A stretch of DNA of 64,000 nt from Gammaproteobacteria bacterium (GTDB lineage Bacteria; Pseudomonadota; Gammaproteobacteria; Pseudomonadales; Pseudohongiellaceae). Location: contig BPDI01000012.1 of NCBI GenBank assembly GCA_019654215.1, positions 1-64,000 of the forward strand, given 5' to 3'. Position numbers and translations under genes: made by a program. Shown here one piece after another: positions 52,104-63,288 of this stretch; the first letter of the stretch is position 1; each line of letters opens with the position of its first letter. The notes under the pieces are model-generated. The model was not told the DNA's origin. It did no database searches and saw only the letters and a list, made by a program, of their open reading frames with translations.

Positions 52104-53144
52104 ATGAACTCAGACAATGTTGCCGAAGTAGAAGAATTGCCAACTGCGATGTCTGATGAACCTAATGGTGCGCTGCAAGAAGCACTGGAAGTTCTCTCTA
52201 CGCTGCAAGCCACAATAAAAAAACAAGTGCTGGGCAGAGATGATGTCATTGAATTAGCAATTATTGCTCTTATCGCCGATGGGCATATTTTATTGGAAGA
52301 TTTTCCTGGTTCAGGTAAAACAACTCTTGCTAAAGCACTGGGAGAAGCTATCGACAACGGCTTCAGTAATGACGAGTCCATCGTTCCATTTAGAAGAATT
52401 CAGTTCACTCCAGATTTACTGCCTTCCGATGTCACAGGTGTGCCGGTATTCGATAGCAATAGCAATGCCTTTCATTTTCGTCACGGCCCATTGTTTGCCC
52501 ATGTTGTATTAGCAGACGAAATAAATCGAACATCTCCTAAAGTGCAGTCAGCTATGCTTGAAGCCATGGGTGAGAAGCAAGTAACGGTAGACAATGTGAC
52601 TTATGCTCTAGACGATTTATTTTTTGTTATAGCGACTCAGAATCCATTGGATCTAGTTGGTACCTACCCCCTTCCAACACCTCAACTGGATCGTTTCCTA
52701 TTTAAGATAACCATGAACCACATTGATCGTGAATCTGAACTAGACGTATTAGATACATATAAAGAAAGAAGAGAATTAACCGGTCAGTTGCAAACAGTGA
52801 CGAGAGACCAGGTGCTTCGAGCAAGAAAGAACATCGATGCCGAAATTGCTATTAGCCCAGCAATAAAAACTGCACTGGTGGATATTTCTCGAAATCTAAG
52901 AGAAGACGACAGAGTTTTACAGGGCAATTCAACTAGAAGCATGGTATTACTTCTACCTGCCCTACAGGTGTCTGCCGCATTGCGAGGCAGAGACTATGTG
53001 TCCGCTGAAGATATTGAATTACTGCTTTTGCGAGTATTGGGTCATCGAATTGAACTGGCTCCCGGCGTATCTAATATTGAAAAAGTTTTATTAGACAATA
53101 TGCGCACTCCTATGGACCAACTGGCAAAGGGCACTATTACTTAA
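52104..53144 (+). CDS. MoxR-family AAA+ ATPase
   Basis: MoxR ATPases act as chaperones that activate or assemble partner proteins, often vWA/DUF58 proteins. Intact, 346 residues. Walker A LLEDFPGSGKTTLAKAL, RIQFTPDLLPSDVTGVPVFD, Walker B HVVLADEINRTSPKVQSAMLEAMGEKQVTVD, sensor 1 FVIATQNPLDLVGTYPLPTPQLDRFLFKI, and a sensor 2 region STRSMVLLLPALQVSAALRGRDYV. The stop overlaps the start of the TPR gene by one base (TAATG). It follows the transglutaminase gene, completing the usual trio. Confidence 0.94.
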   Translation: MNSDNVAEVEELPTAMSDEPNGALQEALEVLSTLQATIKKQVLGRDDVIELAIIALIADGHILLEDFPGSGKTTLAKALGEAIDNGFSNDESIVPFRRIQFTPDLLPSDVTGVPVFDSNSNAFHFRHGPLFAHVVLADEINRTSPKVQSAMLEAMGEKQVTVDNVTYALDDLFFVIATQNPLDLVGTYPLPTPQLDRFLFKITMNHIDRESELDVLDTYKERRELTGQLQTVTRDQVLRARKNIDAEIAISPAIKTALVDISRNLREDDRVLQGNSTRSMVLLLPALQVSAALRGRDYVSAEDIELLLLRVLGHRIELAPGVSNIEKVLLDNMRTPMDQLAKGTIT

Positions 53145-55203
53145 TGCAGGCATTTACACCGCAATCTTGTTCCTATCACAAGCCATTAGCGGCTTTATTG
53201 TTGCTGCTTGCGCCATTGTATTTAAGTGCTCAGGATGACTCGCTGCTTGGCATAGATGCAGTTGAGATTCCAGAAGCAAGACTCCCTCTCTGTTTCGGAT
53301 TCAGTGATGTAACTAATTCCAATGCATTAGCAATATGCGACGCATTGGACTTAGATGAGAACGTAAAAGCCCGCGAACTTAGCGAGCAATGGATAAGACA
53401 AGAACCAAAGTCCCCTGCTGCACAATTTGCATTTGCAGAGGTTCTTTTTAATGTAGAAGGCAATATGCCCCGCGCACTTTTTCACTTGAATCAAGCAGAA
53501 GAACTAACTAACTATAACACTCTGGAAGAAGCTTTTAATTCCGGAAACGTCCAGTGGCATTATTTAACACTAAGCCAGTTATCTTACGTTCATCAGTTAA
53601 TGGGAGATCAATTAAAGTCTCTGAACTATCTGGATAAGATTTCTCAAATCTATGGTCAGGACATGGAATCCTTTCGTGGTTGGCCGCTGATAAAACTTAA
53701 GCAATACGATGCTGCACGTGCGTCTGCCAATCGAGTATTGGAAAATAGTGAGAATGAGCGTGAGCGAGCGCGAGCCTGGAATACACTCTGTGCCGTCGAA
53801 CTGGCCAGTTTCGCACCTATTGAGTCTACTTCTGCCTGTGACCGCGCCATTGATGAAGATGAAAACATAGCGGACAGTGCAAACGATTACGACACGGTTT
53901 ATCTAACTAATGCTTCTGAAGTATCCCTGAGTCTTTTAAAGATGGATGAGGCAGAAGAATTTCTCGATCGAGCAACACGTTATCTGAACCCACAGAGTGT
54001 CGCCGATCCTTGGATCTACAAACTATTTATAACCTTAAATCAAGGGCGTTTTGATGATGCCCGATCGGCGTTGGATCGCATGCTTATCTGGCGCGAGCAA
54101 CAAGAGCCCATAGTAAGTGTAATGAATAGAGCCGAACATTTTCTGGCAAGCGCAAGCTTTTTAATGTTGGCGGGTTATGCAGAGGATTCAGTAAAACTTA
54201 CTCAAACCGCACTTAATCAACCGGATCGAAATGGCTCTTACAGTGCAGACGACAAACAGAAAGACTCCTTTGCGGCATTGTTAAATATGATGGCCAATCG
54301 AACTGAATACCAGATCCAATTGGAACATCTCTCTACTTTAGATTTTTTTGAATCTCTCTCGGCTCGTATGCAGGCAAATCGCTCACGCTTGGATGCCTGG
54401 CGTGCTGAACGTCGAGCTGCTTCACTCTTCGCTGACTTCGATGTATTGCAAAATCGATTGCGACCTTATGCACCTCTCGATGTACATATTCCTGAATGGA
54501 TTGAGCCAGAAATCATTCAGCTACTTGGCTCCGGCGTGATGAAAAATATATTGAATCAGGCTCGCAGTAAGGCGCCTTTCAATTGAACGAAGGGTATTAC
54601 TTTTCCTACTTAACTGAAATTGCTGCGAATGAGAATGATGATGAAACAGTGATCGAGGCAGGACAATTAGCGCTTGCTCAATTACCGCAACAAGAAGTGT
54701 TACTGCGTGCCCGCGTTAGCGCTAGAATGGCGGATGTCTTTTGGAGCCTGGACAACTACAGTGATGCAATTGAGTTTTATACAAATAGTTATCATCAGGA
54801 CCCAAGCATCTTTCGCAGACTTGATTTAGAAATTCCCGTAACTATAAGTGAAGATGGAACCAGTTTTTCCCGTCTAGTAAGTGACTACCTTGCTCACTCA
54901 CCTCGCTTTACTGAGCATGTTAATGGCTTAGTTCTCGAAGTTCAGTCTATCCCAGACCTCTCCGCTTGCCTGAAATCAAGAACAGGCGCGGTCTTGTCGT
55001 GCTACACTACGGTCGCCGCCGAAAACCAAAGCAGTAAATGGAATGCTCAAGAGTTTACTCGCTTATTTCATACCAATACCTTCGGTCTAGGATACGACAT
55101 AAGCAAAGCTCAACGCTCCATACTGTTAGGTTCCAGCGTCATTTTTAGCTCTCAAACCAATAGTAATTTGCGTAACTCACGTGATGCATTCATGGTTCGC
55201 TAA
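53144..55203 (+). CDS. periplasmic TPR-type helical repeat protein, one frameshift
   Basis: No named family recognised. A signal peptide (PLAALLLLLAPLYLSAQ) is followed by about 660 residues of helix pairs that read like TPR units: AAQFAFAEVLFNVEGNMPRA, LTLSQLSYVHQLMGDQLKSLN, YDAARASANRVLENSENERERARAWN, GRFDDARSALDRM, and in the second part QALAQLPQQEVLLRARVSARM, VFWSLDNYSDAIEFY. The break at 54583 joins PFQLNEGYYFSYL. The start overlaps the MoxR stop, so it is the last gene of the DUF58-TgpA-MoxR operon. A scaffold for envelope proteins is possible (inference). Confidence 0.75.
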
Positions 55204-55255
55204 GCCTTAGTGGCTATCCGCCACCAATAATAAAGTTAATAAGTCAGGACAAATT

Positions 55256-56466
55256 TTGTCGAAGATTGATTCGCTATCTAAACAGTTGATAGTGCTGTTA
55301 GCTGCCACTTCAGCATTGGGACCGGCAGGTATGCAAATCCTACTGCCTGCCCTGCCAGTTATTCAGGATGACTTTTCAGTCAGCAACGACGTGGCCCAGT
55401 TAACCTGAGCCTGTCAATGTTTTCTATCGCTATCGGTACTCTGGTGTATGGTCCGATGTCAGATAAATATGGTCGCAAGCCTACAATGCTGCTTGGGATT
55501 TTTATCGCCATCTTTGGATCTATTTTCTGCTATTTAGCAGATTCAATAGGTTGGTTAATCGCAGGACGAATCATTCAAGCCTTTGGTGGGCCGTGGGTCT
55601 GGTTTTGGCAAGAGCAATAGTCAGAGATGTTTATGGTGCTGAAGAATCAGCAAGAGTAATCGCAACACTGGTCATGGTGATGGTTATCGCTCCTATGATG
55701 TCCCCCGCTTTTGGGCGGAGAGATGATGAATCGCTTTGGTTGGGAATCGGTGTTTCTAGTTATGGCCGGCGCCAGCGTAATTATTTTCGTTTTCTTAATT
55801 CTTCGCCAACCAGAAACTTTAGTGACTCCTGTTCAATTCGAGGGAATAGGATCCATGCTGCGAACTTTTGATGGTCTGCTCAAATCGCGCCCTTTCTGCG
55901 GCTATGCATTTTGTGTGACGTTTGTGTCTGTTGTGTTTTTCAGTTTTATCTCAGCAGCACCTGAGATAATGGTATCTGTTCTAAATCGCCCACCGACTGA
56001 ATATGGATATTATTTTGTCATGATTCCAATTGGATTCATGATTGGAAACAGTAACACGTCACTTTGGTCGATCCATTTCTATGATTCCATGATCGTGCTG
56101 GGTAGCACCATCGCTATTGGGGGAATAGTGTTAGCAATAGTTCTAAATCTAGTAGGACTTAGTCATCCTCTAGCCCTTTTCCTCCCAGTTTCAATCGCTG
56201 TGTTTGGCAAGGCATTACCTTACCTAATGCACAGGCAGCCGGGAATTAACGAATTTCCTCAATATGCCGGGAGCGCTTCCGGGTTAACTGGATTCTTGCA
56301 GATGTCGGTATCGGCAGTAGCTGCGCAGTTTGTGGCATTTATTTTCAACGAAACAGCCTATCCGCTGCTTATCATGATGCTATTAGCTTCAGTGATTTTC
56401 GTTGTTCTTTTTAGGTGGGGTGTTCCTGTTAGAAAATGCAGCTTCTTAATTATTAAGCAAATTTAG
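55256..56466 (+). CDS. MFS multidrug transporter, Bcr/CflA type, frameshifted
   Basis: Drug:H+ antiporter of the DHA1 (Bcr/CflA) group. TTG start at 55256 with AGGAC upstream. IVLLAATSALGPAGMQILLPALPVIQ (helix 1), IGTLVYGPMSDKYGRKPTMLLG (the MFS motif A loop), AIVRDVYGAEESARVIATLVMVM, MMSPAFGG and FGWESVFLVMAGASVIIFV. The second half has six more helices, with NEFPQYAGSASGLTGFLQM typical of Bcr. Breaks near 55405, 55588 and 55712, with possible further ones after 56050. About 403 residues. Its stop overlaps the convergent selA end by 14 bp. Confidence 0.87.
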
Positions 56467-57891
56467 CTGATTCCCGGAGTTCAATCTCATCCCGCAAGCA
56501 GCGAGATCAAATATCAAACTGCCATCATGAATCGGCCAATGGCAGGCTTTGGTAATTTTCGAAAATCAGTAGCAAGCTTTTGTAGTTCAGCATCGGTTTT
56601 CCCTTTCTCAGCGATTGGCTTCATCACTATAGCTTTACTCGCCAACAAATCTAAAGGCAGCGCACCACTGCCGATCTGACTTTTACAATCTTCAATGCTT
56701 ACTTCAGCTCGATTTTTAAGTTTTTCTTCAAATACCGGTAAGAGTCGATTTGCCAAATTCTATAATTTCTTGCACAGGCTTGGCTAAATCAGATAAAAGA
56801 GGCACCCGTTGAGTTAATCGCTGAGGATCTCGATATAAATTTACAACGGAAGACAACGCTGCCATTGTAATTTTGTCCACCCGTAATGCCCGCTTCAGTG
56901 GATTTTTCTTAATCGCCGCGATCAATTCTCTCTTCCCGACGATGATTCCTGCCTGAGGACCCCCTAAGAGTTTATCTCCACTGAAAGTCACGACTTCGGC
57001 GCCTTTTTCCAATGTCTCCGTTACAGTGGGCTCATGTGGCAATCCGAACTTATTCAAATCCACTAAGGTGCCACTACCCAAATCGGAAACAAAAGTTACT
57101 CCCGTTTCTTGTGCCAGCTGACTAATCTCTTCTTCAGAAACTGAATTAGTAAATCCACGAATCTCATAATTACTAGTGTGAACTTTCATCAACATCCCAG
57201 TATTGGAATTGATTGCTGCTTCATAGTCTCTCAGATGAGTTCGATTAGTAGTGCCGATTTCTACTAGAGTAAAACCCCGCACTTTTCATAACATCCGGTA
57301 TACGAAATGCTCCTCCTATTTCAACTAGCTCCCCCCTCGAAATTACAACATCTTTTCTAAAAGCTAGTGTATTTAGAACCAATAAAACAGCAGCCGCATT
57401 ATTATTGACAACGGTCGCTGCTTCAGCCCGGTGATCTGACAAATACTTTCGTCGATGTGTGAGTCTCTGTCTCCCCGCTTACCAGTTTCAAGATCGAATT
57501 CTAGATTGGTTGCTTGTGTGGCAACTTTTGTCATTGCTGCGATAGCTTCTTCCGGAAGCCGAGCACGGCCTAAGTTTGTATGAACAACAGTGCCGGTGAG
57601 ATTGATAACGGGGACCAATGAACTGGAAACAGATGCCCGCACATAAATTTGCAACTTCGCAACAAAATTCATTAAGGTAAGAGTCAGAAGTTATAGCCTG
57701 GAGTAACGTTTTTTCACCCTTGGCAATCAGATTACGAGCCTCTTCAAGCTTTAGTCTAACCACTTCTTTCACAGCTTCTGGCCTATATCGTCTACCAACG
57801 GACGAAGAACGTCCGATTGCAGCGCCCGATCTACGCTAGGTAGCGCCTTAAATGCATCACTTTGAGAATTCACGATAGGTCCATAGCTCAC
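56453..57891 (-). CDS. selA: L-seryl-tRNA(Sec) selenium transferase, frameshifted
   Basis: SelA converts seryl-tRNA(Sec) to selenocysteyl-tRNA with selenophosphate and PLP. Readable: [131 protein letters not shown], the PLP lysine in [17 protein letters not shown], and [12 protein letters not shown]. Breaks near 57785, 57610, 57430, 57280, 56760 and 56515-56480. GTG 57891 gives about 479 residues; an upstream ATG 57949 needs an extra repair. The presence of selB at the right edge shows a selenocysteine system. Confidence 0.91.
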
Positions 57892-58012
57892 GGCTATTTT
57901 AGGAAAGCTTTTGAATAAGCTCTTGCAATTTACGGAATTTTGCAGCCATGATCAACTGGGAATTGCCCAAGCAAAGAAGGAATAACGCGCAATTTGCCTA
58001 AAAATCTCTGAT

Positions 58013-58210
58013 ATGAACATGCACTTGCAAGAAATTGTGGAAACGAATTGCCCCTACTGCGGTGAAGCAATTCAATTATTAGTAGATTGCTCAGTTCCGT
58101 ATCAGGAATATATAGAGGACTGTCAGGTCTGCTGCAAGCCAATAGAAATTCGGGCCAACGCCGGTAGAGAAGGAATTCCGGATTTATCTGTTAGGAGTGA
58201 AAACGACTAG
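58013..58210 (+). CDS. CPXCG-motif cysteine-rich small protein
   Basis: A 65-residue zinc-ribbon-like protein of the family annotated as CPXCG motif-containing. CPYCGEAIQLLVDCS, then YIEDCQVCCKPIEI: two CxxC pairs. Intact, short, and widespread in gammaproteobacteria, function unknown. It is divergent from selA and stands alone before a 340-bp gap. Confidence 0.87.
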   Translation: MNMHLQEIVETNCPYCGEAIQLLVDCSVPYQEYIEDCQVCCKPIEIRANAGREGIPDLSVRSEND

Positions 58211-58551
58211 ATCTTGATTGCTCAAGTTTCAATTTCTAATAGTTAAATTTTCAACTAGCTTACTAAAACAACTACTCAAAAGGTACTAACAACTGCACAG
58301 CGGCAAGAATCCTAGGTAGTTTGAGGTATCCAGCTCTATCTGTATCTAGATTTTGCCCGGCAGGTGCTTTATTCTCGAAAAGTGCCGGGTGCGATTCAAT
58401 CGCTCAGTTTTTGAACAAATTCGGCTCATTGCGCTGGCAATGTGAGTCTGATTTTGGCACTTGTGATTTCCTATTCACAATCCGGTATGATCGTCGACGC
58501 TCATGATTTTCCATGACATCGCTGGACTGAAATAGGTACAAAAAAAGCTCT
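58211..58551. other. intergenic region with one GC-rich hairpin
   Basis: No convincing gene. CCCGGCA (58356-58362) is complementary to TGCCGGG (58383-58389), with a smaller inner CTTT/AAAG stem. Directly after it GCGATT-C-AATCGC (58391-58403) is a second palindrome, followed at 58407-58411 by a T-run. The two could be a terminator or attenuator in the ppdK leader. I looked for tRNA-Sec here because of selA and found no TCA anticodon arm. Confidence 0.4.
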
Positions 58552-61305
58552 ATGAGTAGAACTCAAGCGAAAAGATCTTCCTCTTCAAAAAAGAAAATCG
58601 CTAGAAAACCCAAGAGATACGTATACGCATTCGGCACTAAGACTGACGGCAATGCCACCATGCGTGAATTGCTAGGCGGTAAGGGTGCAAATCTTGCAGA
58701 AATGGCTTCAATAGGGCTACCTGTTCCGCCAGGATTCACCATCAGCACTGAAATCTGCACCTATTATTACGATCATGAAAAACGCTACCCGACTGCACTT
58801 AAGAAAGACGTTGCAGCGGCTACACGTAGTATCGAGTCTCAGCTAGGTAAGAAATTCGGGGCTAGGAATAATCCATTACTAGTCTCGGTTCGTTCTGGCG
58901 CTAGAGATTCCATGCCAGGCATGATGGATACCATCTTAAACTTGGGCCTCAATGACGAAACAGTAGAAGGCCTGGCTGAGGTCTCCAAGAACCCAAGATT
59001 TGCCTGGGACTGCTATCGCCGTTTTATTCAAATGTATGGCGATGTGGTGATGGGGGTGCAGGCCCGCACTGAAGAAGAGGAAGAGCCTTTTCACGAAGTA
59101 TTGGAAAACCTTAAGCGCAGTGTCGGCGCTGTCTCAGATACGGATCTGACAACTGAACAACTCCAAGAATTAGTATCCTCCTATAAAGCGCTGATTAAGA
59201 AGCGAACTCGTTCCGCTTTTCCTCAAGATGTGATGGCTCAGCTTTGGGGAGCAATAGGCGCTGTGTTTAGCTCATGGAAAAACAAGCGAGCAATTCTCTA
59301 TCGGCAGCAATATGGAATTCCCGCCGAATGGGGTACTGCCGTAAATGTGCAGGCCATGGTGTTTGGCAATGCCGGCGATGACAGTGGCACCGGCGTAGCT
59401 TTTACGCGCGATCCTGCCAATGGCGAGAAAGTTTTCTACGGCGAGTACCTGGTTAATGCCCAGGGAGAGGACGTTGTAGCGGGAGTAAGAACTCCCCAGC
59501 CTATCCAGGAAATGGCCATGACCATGCCGAAGAGCTTCAAAGATCTTGAGAAGGTCAGACGCAAACTAGAGCGCCACTTCCGGGACATGCAGGATTTCGA
59601 ATTCACCATCGAAAATGGTCGGCTCTTCATTTTGCAAACCCGCAATGGTAAGCGCACAGGATTAGCGGCTGTTCGCATTGCAGTTGAAATGCATCGTGAA
59701 AAGTTAATGAATCAGAAAGCTGCATTGTTGAAAATCCCAGCAGAATCTATCGATTCACTCCTTGTTCCAGTATTCGATCCTAAGGCTCTGAAGGCTGCAA
59801 ATTTGATCGGTCAAGGCCTACCAGCCGGACCTGGAGCCGCTACAGGCCGAATTGTCTTTACTGCAGCAAGCGCTGAAATAGAAACCCGCAAAGGTAATAA
59901 AGTGGTTCTCTGCAGAACCGAAACTTCGCCGGACGATTTAAAAGGAATGCTTTTATCACAGGGAGTGCTTACTTCCCGTGGCGGTGTTTCTTCCCATGCG
60001 GCTCTCGTCGCTCGCCAACTTGGTAAAGTTTGCGTATGCGGCGCCAGCGATATCATGATCAATTATGAAAAACGCACTCTTGCCGCGGGTAAGGTTGTCC
60101 TCAATGAAGGTGATTATATCTCCATTGATGGCACCACCGGTGAAATTTACGAAGGAATGATCGAAAGCGCAGACTCGGAAGTAAAACGAGTTCTTGAAGG
60201 GGGCCTCAAATCTGCCGGTAGCTATACCTTTGACCTATTTCAGACTGTTATGAAATGGGCAGATAAACATCGAACGCTGAATATACGAACCAATGCTGAT
60301 ACACCAACAATGGCAGAACAAGCAGTTTCCTTTGGCGCTGAAGGAATTGGATTGTGCCGAACAGAACATATGTTTTTCGATGGTAATCGCATCGATTACA
60401 TGCGCCAAATGATTTTGGCGGTGGATGAAGTTCAACGCAGAGCAGCACTAAAGAAACTGCTACCGTTTCAAAAGAAAGACTTTGTTGGCTTATTTAAGGC
60501 TATGAATGGTCGACCGGTAACTATTCGTTTGCTCGATCCTCCACTGCATGAGTTCCTGCCTCACGATGATGTTGTAAGACGCCAACTCGCAGAGAAGCTT
60601 GATGTTCCTTTCGACTTTGTAATTGAAAGAATTAAAGCTCTCCACGAAGAAAATCCAATGTTGGGTTGTCGCGGATGTCGCCTGGGCATTCTCTATCCTG
60701 AAATTACAGAAATGCAGACTCGGGCTATTTTCGAAGCTGCCGCTCAAATACTTAAGAGCAAGAAGAAGATTAAAGTAAATCCAGAGATCATGATTCCATT
60801 GGTAGGATTTAGAGAAGAGCTCGCTGACCAACTTCGCACGGTTCACCGAGTAGCGAAAGAAGTTATGAAGGGCCGTAAGGTCCGTATTAGTTATATTGTC
60901 GGCACCATGGTGGAAGTGCCTCGCGCAGCAATAACCGCCGATGAAATTGCCCATGAAGCAGATTTTTTTAGCTTCGGAACAAACGATTTGACTCAGACTA
61001 CGCTAGGCCTGAGTCGAGACGATATGGGTCTTTTCTATGACGAGTATCAGCGCAAGGAGATATATAACCAGAACCCATTCGCCAGCCTAGACCAGACTGG
61101 CGTCGGCAAACTGGTTAATTATGCCGCGCACAAAGGAAGAGAAGCTAAACCAGAATTAAAACTGGGCATCTGTGGCGAACATGCGGGAGATCCTTCTTCA
61201 ATTGATTTCTGCCATCGCGCAGGGCTGAATTACGTTAGTTGTTCACCACCGCGAGTTCCGGTTGCGCGCCTAGCAGCAGCCCAAGCTAAACTGCGAAACG
61301 GATAA
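58552..61305 (+). CDS. ppdK: pyruvate, phosphate dikinase
   Basis: PPDK interconverts pyruvate, ATP and phosphate with PEP, AMP and pyrophosphate; in bacteria it can run in either direction. Intact, 917 residues, the longest clean ORF. A basic N-terminal extension (about 20 residues) precedes the nucleotide-binding domain ([46 protein letters not shown]). The swivelling His is in [15 protein letters not shown], and the PEP domain has [15 protein letters not shown] and the catalytic Cys in [12 protein letters not shown]. Both H+-pyrophosphatase (26.8 kb) and lactate permease (next gene) connect to its substrates. Confidence 0.97.
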   Translation: MSRTQAKRSSSSKKKIARKPKRYVYAFGTKTDGNATMRELLGGKGANLAEMASIGLPVPPGFTISTEICTYYYDHEKRYPTALKKDVAAATRSIESQLGKKFGARNNPLLVSVRSGARDSMPGMMDTILNLGLNDETVEGLAEVSKNPRFAWDCYRRFIQMYGDVVMGVQARTEEEEEPFHEVLENLKRSVGAVSDTDLTTEQLQELVSSYKALIKKRTRSAFPQDVMAQLWGAIGAVFSSWKNKRAILYRQQYGIPAEWGTAVNVQAMVFGNAGDDSGTGVAFTRDPANGEKVFYGEYLVNAQGEDVVAGVRTPQPIQEMAMTMPKSFKDLEKVRRKLERHFRDMQDFEFTIENGRLFILQTRNGKRTGLAAVRIAVEMHREKLMNQKAALLKIPAESIDSLLVPVFDPKALKAANLIGQGLPAGPGAATGRIVFTAASAEIETRKGNKVVLCRTETSPDDLKGMLLSQGVLTSRGGVSSHAALVARQLGKVCVCGASDIMINYEKRTLAAGKVVLNEGDYISIDGTTGEIYEGMIESADSEVKRVLEGGLKSAGSYTFDLFQTVMKWADKHRTLNIRTNADTPTMAEQAVSFGAEGIGLCRTEHMFFDGNRIDYMRQMILAVDEVQRRAALKKLLPFQKKDFVGLFKAMNGRPVTIRLLDPPLHEFLPHDDVVRRQLAEKLDVPFDFVIERIKALHEENPMLGCRGCRLGILYPEITEMQTRAIFEAAAQILKSKKKIKVNPEIMIPLVGFREELADQLRTVHRVAKEVMKGRKVRISYIVGTMVEVPRAAITADEIAHEADFFSFGTNDLTQTTLGLSRDDMGLFYDEYQRKEIYNQNPFASLDQTGVGKLVNYAAHKGREAKPELKLGICGEHAGDPSSIDFCHRAGLNYVSCSPPRVPVARLAAAQAKLRNG

Positions 61306-61308
61306 TCT

Positions 61309-61341
61309 AACTAGTCGCTCAATAGTAGCGTTAGTTTTTTT
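61309..61341 (+). terminator. intrinsic terminator after ppdK
   Basis: AACTA (61309-61313) with TAGTT, and CGCT (61316-61319) with AGCG (61327-61330), form a stem directly followed by a run of seven T. Confidence 0.8.
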
Positions 61342-61381
61342 GTAGACCTATTATCTGCTAAGCTCGGCAAGCTCGCTCTAA

Positions 61382-61389
61382 AACAATAA
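61382..61389 (+). promoter_or_regulatory. AACAATAA motif in the lactate permease leader
   Basis: An exact AANAANAA motif lies 22 nt before the lldP start, in an A-rich leader that also has AAAGAATAAC. It is a candidate Hfq/Crc site by analogy with Pseudomonas targets; A-rich leaders produce such motifs by chance more often than average, so support is modest. Confidence 0.35.
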
Positions 61390-61410
61390 CCAAACTAAAG
61401 AATAACTATT

Positions 61411-63195
61411 ATGAGCATTGGAATTCTCGCGTTACTTTCCCTCCTCCCCATTATTTCAGTCGCCATTTTTTTAGTAATCCTTCGCTGGCCAGCCAGTCGA
61501 GCTATGCCCATCGCCTACGTCGTTGCGGCAGCCTTGGCGCTGTTTGTTTGGCAAGTATCATTATCTAAAGTACTTGCCGCATCGGTTAATGGACTAATTG
61601 TCGCCGGTACGCTGATATATATTATTTTTGGCGCGATCCTACTCTTAAATACTTTGCAGCAGAGCGGTGCAATAAACACCATAAGGCAGGGATTTTCTGA
61701 TATCACGCCAGATCGACGCATTCAGGTGATTATCATCGCCTGGTTGTTCGGCACCTTCATAGAAGGATCTGCGGGTTTTGGCACACCAGCAGCGGTTGCT
61801 GTACCACTGATGGTGGGATTGGGATTCCCAGCCATGGCAGCGGTAGTGGCGGGGATGATTATTCAAAGCACTCCGGTGTCTTTTGGTGCAATGGGCACAC
61901 CGATCTTAGTAGGAGTGAACACAGGCCTTTCAGCCGATCCAGAAATGGTTAGTTATGCCTTAGAGCGAGGTTATTCTGACTGGGAGGAATTTCTAGCATT
62001 CATCGGTACTAAGGTAGCGATTATTCATGCCATTGCTGGCACATTTATACCGCTGCTTGTAACCGCCATTATGACCCGGTTTTTTGGCGCCAAGCGCTCC
62101 TTCGCTGATGGTTTCAAAGTCTGGAAGTTTGCGATTTTCGCAGCATTGGCTATGACTATCCCTTACTTGCTCGTAGCGACTTATCTGGGTCCAGAATTTC
62201 CTTCAATGTTTGGCGGCATGATAGGGTTAGCAATTGTTGTCATGGCGGCTAGAGCAGGTTTCTTAATGCCAACAGGCGAGCCCTGGGATTTTGATGATAA
62301 GAAGAACTGGGACGCAGAATGGACTGGCACAATGCAGCAAGAAGATGCCGCAATCAATGATAAGCCTGCAATGAGCTTACTGCGCGCCTGGTCGCCATAC
62401 CTTTTTGTGGCCGGCTTATTAGTACTTACCCGATTACGCGCAATTAATATGGAGGCATTTCTCCGTAGCGATCATTGGTTAATTACTTGGTCATGGCCAG
62501 AGATTTTCGGCAGCGATATCGGCGCATCGTTTCAGCCGCTTTGGTCACCGGGAACAATATTTATTGTGGTTTCACTAATAACTATTCTTTTGCACGGGTT
62601 AAAGGTTTCAGAATATAAAGTTGCCTTTAGTAGCTCACTCAAAACGCTCGTGCCTGCCTCTATGGCATTAGTATTCACAGTACCAATGGTACAAGTTTTC
62701 ATTAACTCTAGCGGCGGTGCTGCAGGTTATGAGCAGATGCCAATTGCCCTGGCTGAAGGCGTAGCAAACGTTGCTGGTAATGCCTGGCCATTCTTCTCCA
62801 CTTTCATCGGCGGTCTTGGTGCTTTCGTTGCGGGAAGTAATACTGTCAGTAACATGATGTTCTCATTGTTCCAGTTTGGCGTTGGAGAGAGAATCTTGGT
62901 AGATCCAACCTGGATCGTTGCATTACAGGCTGTGGGCGGAGCTTCTGGAAACATCATCTGTGTACACAATGTTGTCGCAGCTTCCGCAGTAGCTGGTTTG
63001 GTAGGCAAAGAAGGCGCGGTAATTCGTAAAACATTACTGCCTTTTTGCTACTATGCGCTAATGACTGGATCTATAGGATACGGGATCGTAAATCTCAGTG
63101 ACGGAGTCTTTAATGCTGGATTTATTGTGGCAGCCATGATCGTGGCAATGATGGTGTACTTTATTATTAAATACAATCGAAGCACCGTACCTTAA
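61411..63195 (+). CDS. lldP: L-lactate permease family transporter
   Basis: LctP/LldP family, which takes up lactate (and in some cases glycolate) with protons. Intact, 594 residues, about 13-14 helices. Family signature [35 protein letters not shown] near residues 105-140, [18 protein letters not shown], and [24 protein letters not shown] with [22 protein letters not shown] near the C-terminus. It is monocistronic between two terminators. Symbol is given for the family; glycolate or another 2-hydroxy acid could be the real substrate. Confidence 0.93.
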   Translation: MSIGILALLSLLPIISVAIFLVILRWPASRAMPIAYVVAAALALFVWQVSLSKVLAASVNGLIVAGTLIYIIFGAILLLNTLQQSGAINTIRQGFSDITPDRRIQVIIIAWLFGTFIEGSAGFGTPAAVAVPLMVGLGFPAMAAVVAGMIIQSTPVSFGAMGTPILVGVNTGLSADPEMVSYALERGYSDWEEFLAFIGTKVAIIHAIAGTFIPLLVTAIMTRFFGAKRSFADGFKVWKFAIFAALAMTIPYLLVATYLGPEFPSMFGGMIGLAIVVMAARAGFLMPTGEPWDFDDKKNWDAEWTGTMQQEDAAINDKPAMSLLRAWSPYLFVAGLLVLTRLRAINMEAFLRSDHWLITWSWPEIFGSDIGASFQPLWSPGTIFIVVSLITILLHGLKVSEYKVAFSSSLKTLVPASMALVFTVPMVQVFINSSGGAAGYEQMPIALAEGVANVAGNAWPFFSTFIGGLGAFVAGSNTVSNMMFSLFQFGVGERILVDPTWIVALQAVGGASGNIICVHNVVAASAVAGLVGKEGAVIRKTLLPFCYYALMTGSIGYGIVNLSDGVFNAGFIVAAMIVAMMVYFIIKYNRSTVP

Positions 63196-63198
63196 TAT

Positions 63199-63246
63199 AA
63201 ACTCAACTAATGGTGAGTAAAACTCATCATTAGTTCTGGAGTTTTT
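63199..63246 (+). terminator. intrinsic terminator after lldP
   Basis: AAACTC (63199-63204) pairs with GAGTTT (63239-63244), and inside it AACTAATG plus TGAGT pair with ACTCA plus CATTAGTT. The outer stem ends in a T-run up to 63246. Confidence 0.75.
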
Positions 63247-63288
63247 CTTTAACCGTTGCAGCTTTGAAGTTCTTCAACGAGTTACAAC

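Noticed and set aside
58321-58506. tRNA-Sec or small gene between the CPXCG gene and ppdK
   Set aside because: The GGTGCGATTCAATCGC stretch resembles a T-arm, but there is no matching acceptor stem and no TCA anticodon loop. The short open frame there has no conserved features.
60235-60954. Minus-strand open frames opposite ppdK
   Set aside because: They are shadows of a strongly coding plus-strand gene, with no start signals and no family resemblance.
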